Shown here in pieces: positions 17,216 to 20,787 of a stretch of DNA of 20,787 nt (positions within the stretch are counted from its first letter, which is position 1; every line of letters starts with the position of its first letter). The stretch is from positions 1 to 20,787 of the forward strand of contig RGAJ01000003.1 of the NCBI GenBank assembly GCA_009920225.1, read 5' to 3'. This DNA comes from Paracoccaceae bacterium (GTDB lineage Bacteria; Pseudomonadota; Alphaproteobacteria; Rhodobacterales; Rhodobacteraceae). The notes under the pieces are model-generated. The model worked only from the letters and a program-made list of their open reading frames with translations. It was not told the origin of the DNA and made no database searches. Both the position numbers and the translations under genes were made by a program.

Positions 17216-17533
17216 ATGGCTGAACATCATGATAATGAACAAGAGTCTGGAACGGTTGTACAATCCAAACCGAAAACAAAGCGGCCGCCATTGTACAAGG
17301 TGCTGTTGTTAAATGACGATTACACACCGATGGAATTCGTCGTTCATATCTTGGAGCGTTTCTTTGGTATGAATTCAACACAAGCATTTGATATTATGTT
17401 GACGGTACATAAAAAAGGCGTCGCCGTCGTCGGTGTGTTTAGCCACGAAATTGCGGAAACCAAGGTTGCTCAGGTGATGGATTTTTCACGCCGTCATCAA
17501 CATCCGTTGCAATGCACCATGGAAAAAGAATAG
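17216..17533 (+). CDS. clpS: ClpS, adaptor of the ClpAP protease (N-end rule)
   Basis: Cytoplasmic adaptor, 105 aa, that delivers substrates with destabilising N-terminal residues to ClpA. Seen: a flexible charged N-terminus (about 25 residues), then the ClpS core with [20 protein letters not shown], including the N-D-D-Y-T-x-M-E-F signature for N-degron binding, and [20 protein letters not shown]. There is no strong ribosome site (GGGTAAAATTTC). A possible promoter is TTGGCT (17144-17149) with TGTAAA (17166-17171), 16-bp spacing, each 4/6 to consensus. clpA is not next to it in this window. The 97-bp divergent gap with the HAD gene holds both promoters. Confidence 0.95.
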   Translation: MAEHHDNEQESGTVVQSKPKTKRPPLYKVLLLNDDYTPMEFVVHILERFFGMNSTQAFDIMLTVHKKGVAVVGVFSHEIAETKVAQVMDFSRRHQHPLQCTMEKE

Positions 17534-17569
17534 CGTCAGCAAAATCAACGCGACCGTAAAGTGGGGCAC

Positions 17570-18559
17570 ATGTTCACAACTCGATTTTCCTTTGCCCACC
17601 AAGAGGTGGACGACATTTTACCGCAGACTGCATCGGTCGTTGTTTTCAATGCTCAGTCCGCAGATCAAATTACCGCTTTGCGCCCACGACACGTGACCGC
17701 CGTTCAGGGGTTTGCGCCCGTCGTTCACGCCCTGACTGCCGCAGGCATCCGCGTTGTGCAGGATGTGAACGAAGATTTCGACGCTGCGATTGTTTTATTG
17801 CCGAAATCAAAATCCTTGGCCCGCGATATGACCGCCAAGGCTGCCGCGTGTGTCAAAGGGGGTGTCGTCCTTGTGGACGGGCAAAAGTCAGACGGGATTG
17901 ATAGCGTTCTAAAAGATCTCAAGCGCGTTGTGTCCTTGGGCCCAATCCTGTCAAAGGCACATGGAAAGATTTCTTGGTTTGACGCAGACGCAGATTTGTC
18001 AGCATGGCGATCAGCGCCAATTGACTTGGGTGACGGGTTTCAAACCGTTGCTGGAGTGTTTTCTGCAGACGGCGTTGATCCTGCATCGGCGCTGTTGGCG
18101 AAACATGTTGCCGTTGTCGCCCGTGGCGTCGGCGCGGATCTTGGGTCTGGATGGGGATATTTGACGCGGAATATTTTGGCGGTGGCAGATGTCAAAACGC
18201 TGTTCGCGATTGAGGCAGATTTTGATGCCCACATGATTGCCCAAAAGAACTGTGTTGATGCACGTGTCCAATTTTGTTGGGACGATGTTGCGAAATGGGC
18301 ACCGCCCAAGCCATTGGATTTTGTGGTGAGCAATCCGCCTTTTCACACCTTTGGTCAGGCGGATCCTAAAATCGGGATTGGTTTTATCCAAACGGCGGCA
18401 CGAATACTGGGGCCGTCAGGACAGTTTTTGATGGTTGCCAATCGGCATTTGCCATATGAAGAAACCTTGGAACAGTGTTTCCAAATGGTAAGCGAACTTG
18501 ACGGGACACCCAAGTTCAAAGTGTTTTTGGCGGCACGACCGCGCAAGTCAAAACGATAA
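17570..18559 (+). CDS. rsmC: Class I SAM-dependent methyltransferase, RsmC-like (16S rRNA m2G)
   Basis: Probable 16S rRNA (guanine-N2) methyltransferase, 329 aa, close to the length of RsmC. Seen: a degenerate N-terminal half (about 1-150) and a catalytic C-terminal half with SAM motif I as VGADLGSGWGYLT (near residue 190), an acidic residue in FAIEADFDA, and the N2-methyltransferase motif VVSNPPFHTF (near 250). The last two features separate it from protein or small-molecule methyltransferases. Start choice: a GTG at 17561 is in frame, but the ATG at 17570 has GTGGGG just upstream. It lies 36 nt after clpS and 22 nt before the SDR gene. The exact rRNA position is inferred from family only. 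Confidence 0.82.
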   Translation: MFTTRFSFAHQEVDDILPQTASVVVFNAQSADQITALRPRHVTAVQGFAPVVHALTAAGIRVVQDVNEDFDAAIVLLPKSKSLARDMTAKAAACVKGGVVLVDGQKSDGIDSVLKDLKRVVSLGPILSKAHGKISWFDADADLSAWRSAPIDLGDGFQTVAGVFSADGVDPASALLAKHVAVVARGVGADLGSGWGYLTRNILAVADVKTLFAIEADFDAHMIAQKNCVDARVQFCWDDVAKWAPPKPLDFVVSNPPFHTFGQADPKIGIGFIQTAARILGPSGQFLMVANRHLPYEETLEQCFQMVSELDGTPKFKVFLAARPRKSKR

Positions 18560-18581
18560 TTCGATCATAGGGGATGCTGGG

Positions 18582-19385
18582 ATGAGCTTTTCAATCGAAG
18601 GAAAAACCGCAATTGTCACAGGTGCCGCAAACGGGATCGGTTTGGCAATTGCGCGGCATTTCGCGGATAATGGCGCAAATGTTGTTTTTGCCGATATGGA
18701 CGAAAAGCGGTTAAAAGCCGAACTGGCCGACGTGCCCGAGGACGGCAATATTCGTTATTTCGCCGGTGATCTGCGTGAACGTTTGACGGCTGCAAATCTG
18801 TTGTCTGCGACGATTGATGCCTTTGATCGCGTCGATATCTTGGTGAACGCGTCACGACAAATTTTGACGACAGATCTGTTAGATGCTGATGATGATTCCT
18901 TGTGGACCATGTTGGAACAAAACCTGATGACAAGCTATCGGATCACCCAAATGGTCGCAAAACGCATGTTAAAACAGGATGACGAGGATGGCGCATCCAA
19001 AGCATCAGGATCGATTATCAACCTATCATCTATTGCGTCTCAGCGTGCACAAAAGGGGTTGATTGGATATTCCGTGTCGACCGCTGCTTTGGATCAACTC
19101 ACACGAACCATGGCTATTGAATTGGCCGAGCATAACATCCGCGTAAACTCAGTCTCGTTTGGATCGTTGATGTCTGCAAGCCTGCAGTCGGTTCTAAAAG
19201 ATTACCCAGAATACCGAAAAGAAATCGAGGAAAATACGCCCCTTGGATGGATTGCATCCGCCAATGAAATTGTCGAGGCAACGCAGTTTTTGGCGTCAGA
19301 TGCGTCCCGATTTATCACGGGGCAAACAATGATTATTGATGGTGGTCGCACATTGGCCGATACTGTCAAAGCGGCAGCACATTAA
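18582..19385 (+). CDS. SDR-family protein with altered active site (possible non-classical oxidoreductase)
   Basis: Short-chain dehydrogenase/reductase fold, 267 aa. Seen: an intact nucleotide site TGAANGIG (13-20), with D38 after strand 2 favouring NAD(H); N114, S150 and Y163 of the catalytic set; and the C-terminal IIDGGRT typical of the family. Odd: the lysine of YxxxK is a threonine (Y163-S-V-S-T167, codon ACC at 19080-19082), the NNAG motif reads NASR (89-92), and the usual P-G after the active-site strand reads F-G (193-194). Start choice: the frame opens at 18498 inside the methyltransferase gene, but the ATG at 18582 has AGGGG 8 nt upstream and the normal SDR N-terminus. Function unknown; it sits directly before hemF. 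Confidence 0.85.
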   Translation: MSFSIEGKTAIVTGAANGIGLAIARHFADNGANVVFADMDEKRLKAELADVPEDGNIRYFAGDLRERLTAANLLSATIDAFDRVDILVNASRQILTTDLLDADDDSLWTMLEQNLMTSYRITQMVAKRMLKQDDEDGASKASGSIINLSSIASQRAQKGLIGYSVSTAALDQLTRTMAIELAEHNIRVNSVSFGSLMSASLQSVLKDYPEYRKEIEENTPLGWIASANEIVEATQFLASDASRFITGQTMIIDGGRTLADTVKAAAH

Positions 19386-19409
19386 TGCATTGGCGTCGGC
19401 CGTAAATAA

Positions 19410-19424
19410 TGCGAAACTTTCGCA
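19410..19424. promoter_or_regulatory. 15-bp palindrome in the hemF leader
   Basis: Perfect 7-bp arms TGCGAAA and TTTCGCA around one central C, ending 22 nt before the hemF ATG and just upstream of its ribosome site. A one-base centre argues for a protein operator rather than an RNA hairpin, although a shorter GCGA/TCGC hairpin with a 5-nt loop is possible. The binding factor is unknown. Confidence 0.4.
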
Positions 19425-19446
19425 AAGATCGAACAAAGGAAACACC

Positions 19447-20340
19447 ATGACAGAGACGTTCACAACCGAAAAGCAACAAGCGAGCGCATGGTTTCGATCC
19501 CTACGAGATGATATCGTCGCAGCGTTTGAGGCATTGGAAGACAGCCATGCAACTGGCCCCTTTTCTGATATGCCCGCGGGTCGTTTCGACGTAACAGAAA
19601 CAAAACGCGCAAGCGATGATGGCTCTGACGCGGGCGGCGGTTTGATGAGCGTGATGCGCGGCGGTCGCGTCTTTGAAAAGGTCGGTGTCAACGTATCGAC
19701 CGTATTCGGGGAATTGGGCTCAGAAGCGCAACACGCCATGGCAGCCCGCAAAGGTATTCCAGGGATGAAAGACGACCCTAGGTTCTGGGCCAGCGGTATT
19801 TCTTTGGTCGCCCATATGCGAAACCCGCATTGTCCGGCGGTGCATATGAACACACGGATGTTCTGGACGCCTCATGCATGGTGGTTTGGCGGCGGATCGG
19901 ATTTGAACCCGTGCATCGAGTACGCCGAAGACACTGCGCATTTTCACGCCACGCAAAAACGCCATCTGGATCCACACGGCCCAACACTTTACCAAGAACT
20001 CAAAGAATGGGCAGATGAATACTTTTTCATTCCACATCGAAATCGCGCCCGTGGCGTCGGTGGTGTGTTTATGGATGACCGTTGTACAGGGGATTGGGAA
20101 AAAGATTTTTCATTGACCCAAGATTTGGGTCGCGCCTTTCTACCTGCCTATACCCCGTTGATCGAAAAACGCCGTGTCCAACCATGTAACGACGCAGACA
20201 AAGACGCGCAGCTGATCCATCGGGGTCTATATGCCGAATATAATCTTGTTTATGATCGGGGTACAAAATTTGGATTGGCAACAGGCCACGACGCGAATGC
20301 AGTTTTGATGAGCCTGCCGCCTTTCGCAAAATGGGTCTAA
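19447..20340 (+). CDS. hemF: Oxygen-dependent coproporphyrinogen III oxidase
   Basis: Cytoplasmic haem-biosynthesis enzyme that converts coproporphyrinogen III to protoporphyrinogen IX using oxygen, 297 aa (usual length about 300). Seen: FDVTETKR near residue 50, HMNTRMFWTPHAWWFGGGSD and NPCIEYAEDTAHFH (about 135-170) with the conserved His/Asp residues, RARGVGGVFMDD (near 200), and YNLVYDRGTKFGL near the C-terminus. Start choice: the frame is open from 19336 inside the SDR gene, but the ATG at 19447 has AAAGGA 8 nt upstream and the correct N-terminus. It is the aerobic counterpart of hemN in the same window. A 15-bp palindrome lies directly upstream. The next gene starts 4 nt after the stop. 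Confidence 0.97.
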   Translation: MTETFTTEKQQASAWFRSLRDDIVAAFEALEDSHATGPFSDMPAGRFDVTETKRASDDGSDAGGGLMSVMRGGRVFEKVGVNVSTVFGELGSEAQHAMAARKGIPGMKDDPRFWASGISLVAHMRNPHCPAVHMNTRMFWTPHAWWFGGGSDLNPCIEYAEDTAHFHATQKRHLDPHGPTLYQELKEWADEYFFIPHRNRARGVGGVFMDDRCTGDWEKDFSLTQDLGRAFLPAYTPLIEKRRVQPCNDADKDAQLIHRGLYAEYNLVYDRGTKFGLATGHDANAVLMSLPPFAKWV

Positions 20341-20344
20341 ACCT

Positions 20345-20787
20345 ATGTCTTTAATTGACGATCTACGTGAAATAGTGGGATCAAACCATATTTTAACTGG
20401 GGCGGATGCGGATCGTTATTCCATCGATTGGATGAAAAAATATCCCTCTACCCCGATTGCGGTGGTGCGACCCGCGAATACTCAAGAGGTGTCGCAAATC
20501 GTTAAACTGGCAAATGTGCATAAAACCCCCATCGTACCGATGGGCGGGAACACAGGGCTCACAGGGGCGACGCAAGCGAATGATGCAATTATCATTAGCA
20601 CAGAGCGGATGAATAAGATTCGTGAAATCCGTCCGTCAGCGCGTGTTGCGATTGTCGAAACAGGGACTATTTTGTCAAATCTCCATGCCGCAGTTGAAGA
20701 TTGTGATTTGATCTTTCCGCTCACTTTCGGTGCGCGCGGATCCGCCACGATTGGCGGTGTGCTTGGCACAAATGCAGGCGGATCAAA
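20345..20787 (+). CDS. FAD-binding oxidase/dehydrogenase, GlcD family (5' part only)
   Basis: N-terminal 147 residues of a flavoprotein of the GlcD / D-lactate or D-2-hydroxyacid dehydrogenase type; the frame is open to the window end. Seen: an opening helix (SLIDDLREIVGSNHILT), RPANTQEVSQIVKLAN, the FAD pyrophosphate motif PMGGNTGLTGAT (near residue 62), and the second FAD contact ATIGGVLGTNAGGS near the cut end. The substrate cannot be judged without the C-terminal cap domain. ATG at 20345, 4 nt after hemF, without a clear ribosome site, so it is probably translated by coupling to hemF. Confidence 0.88.
   Translation, partial: MSLIDDLREIVGSNHILTGADADRYSIDWMKKYPSTPIAVVRPANTQEVSQIVKLANVHKTPIVPMGGNTGLTGATQANDAIIISTERMNKIREIRPSARVAIVETGTILSNLHAAVEDCDLIFPLTFGARGSATIGGVLGTNAGGS

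Noticed and set aside
18498..18581. Longer start for the SDR gene
   Set aside because: Lies inside the end of the methyltransferase gene and adds 28 non-SDR residues; the ATG at 18582 has a good ribosome site.
19336..19446. Longer start for hemF
   Set aside because: Overlaps the SDR gene and the palindrome; the ATG at 19447 has AAAGGA at 8 nt and the family N-terminus.
1..20787. CRISPR arrays, insertion sequences, integrases, tRNA/rRNA genes
   Set aside because: Looked for by eye on both strands; no regularly spaced repeats, transposase or integrase genes, or tRNA-like cloverleaf ends were seen.

Overview
The window is chromosomal DNA from an alphaproteobacterium, most likely a marine roseobacter (Rhodobacterales) with a fairly low GC content, near 50% by eye. 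The grounds are the gene order hemN / fnrL / ccoNOQP-ccoGHIS, the close match of the FNR protein to Rhodobacter-type FnrL, and the neighbouring clpS, rsmC-like and hemF genes. No mobile elements, CRISPR arrays, tRNA or rRNA genes were seen, and base composition looks even throughout.

Layout. (1) 1-4714, + strand: the 3' end of a yejA-like solute-binding protein gene, then yejB, yejE and yejF. The genes abut or overlap and form one peptide/oligopeptide ABC import operon. (2) 4711-6066, - strand: hemN, convergent with yejF; their stop codons share one TTAA. (3) 6157-6873, + strand: fnrL, divergent from hemN across a 90-bp gap holding a perfect FNR box. (4) 7026-14781, + strand: ccoN-O-Q-P, a strong hairpin, then ccoG-H-I-S. 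This is the complete cbb3 oxidase plus its assembly and copper-delivery genes, preceded by a second FNR box and an unexplained palindrome about 41 bp further upstream. (5) 14778-17118, - strand: a PBP5-type D-Ala-D-Ala carboxypeptidase with a C-terminal SPOR domain, and a HAD-family hydrolase. (6) 17216 to the end, + strand: clpS, an RsmC-like rRNA methyltransferase gene, an SDR-family gene with altered active-site signatures, hemF, and the 5' end of a GlcD-type FAD-linked oxidase gene.

How it fits together. The core is a low-oxygen module. FnrL senses oxygen through an Fe-S cluster and probably activates both the high-affinity cbb3 oxidase and the oxygen-independent haem enzyme HemN. The oxygen-dependent counterpart HemF lies about 13 kb away in the same window. 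CcoG, CcoI, CcoH and CcoS supply copper and assembly functions.

I did not find a wholly new defence or biosynthetic system. The most interesting signals are regulatory or architectural: a CRP/FNR-geometry palindrome phased with the FNR box upstream of ccoN; a possible antisense 'excludon' in which the cco operon reads through the whole D-Ala carboxypeptidase gene to an intrinsic terminator placed just upstream of it; an SDR protein lacking the catalytic lysine; and a 15-bp palindrome in front of hemF. Several start codons were moved from the longest open frame to a better-supported site, and one gene (ccoS, 53 aa) is short enough to be missed easily.
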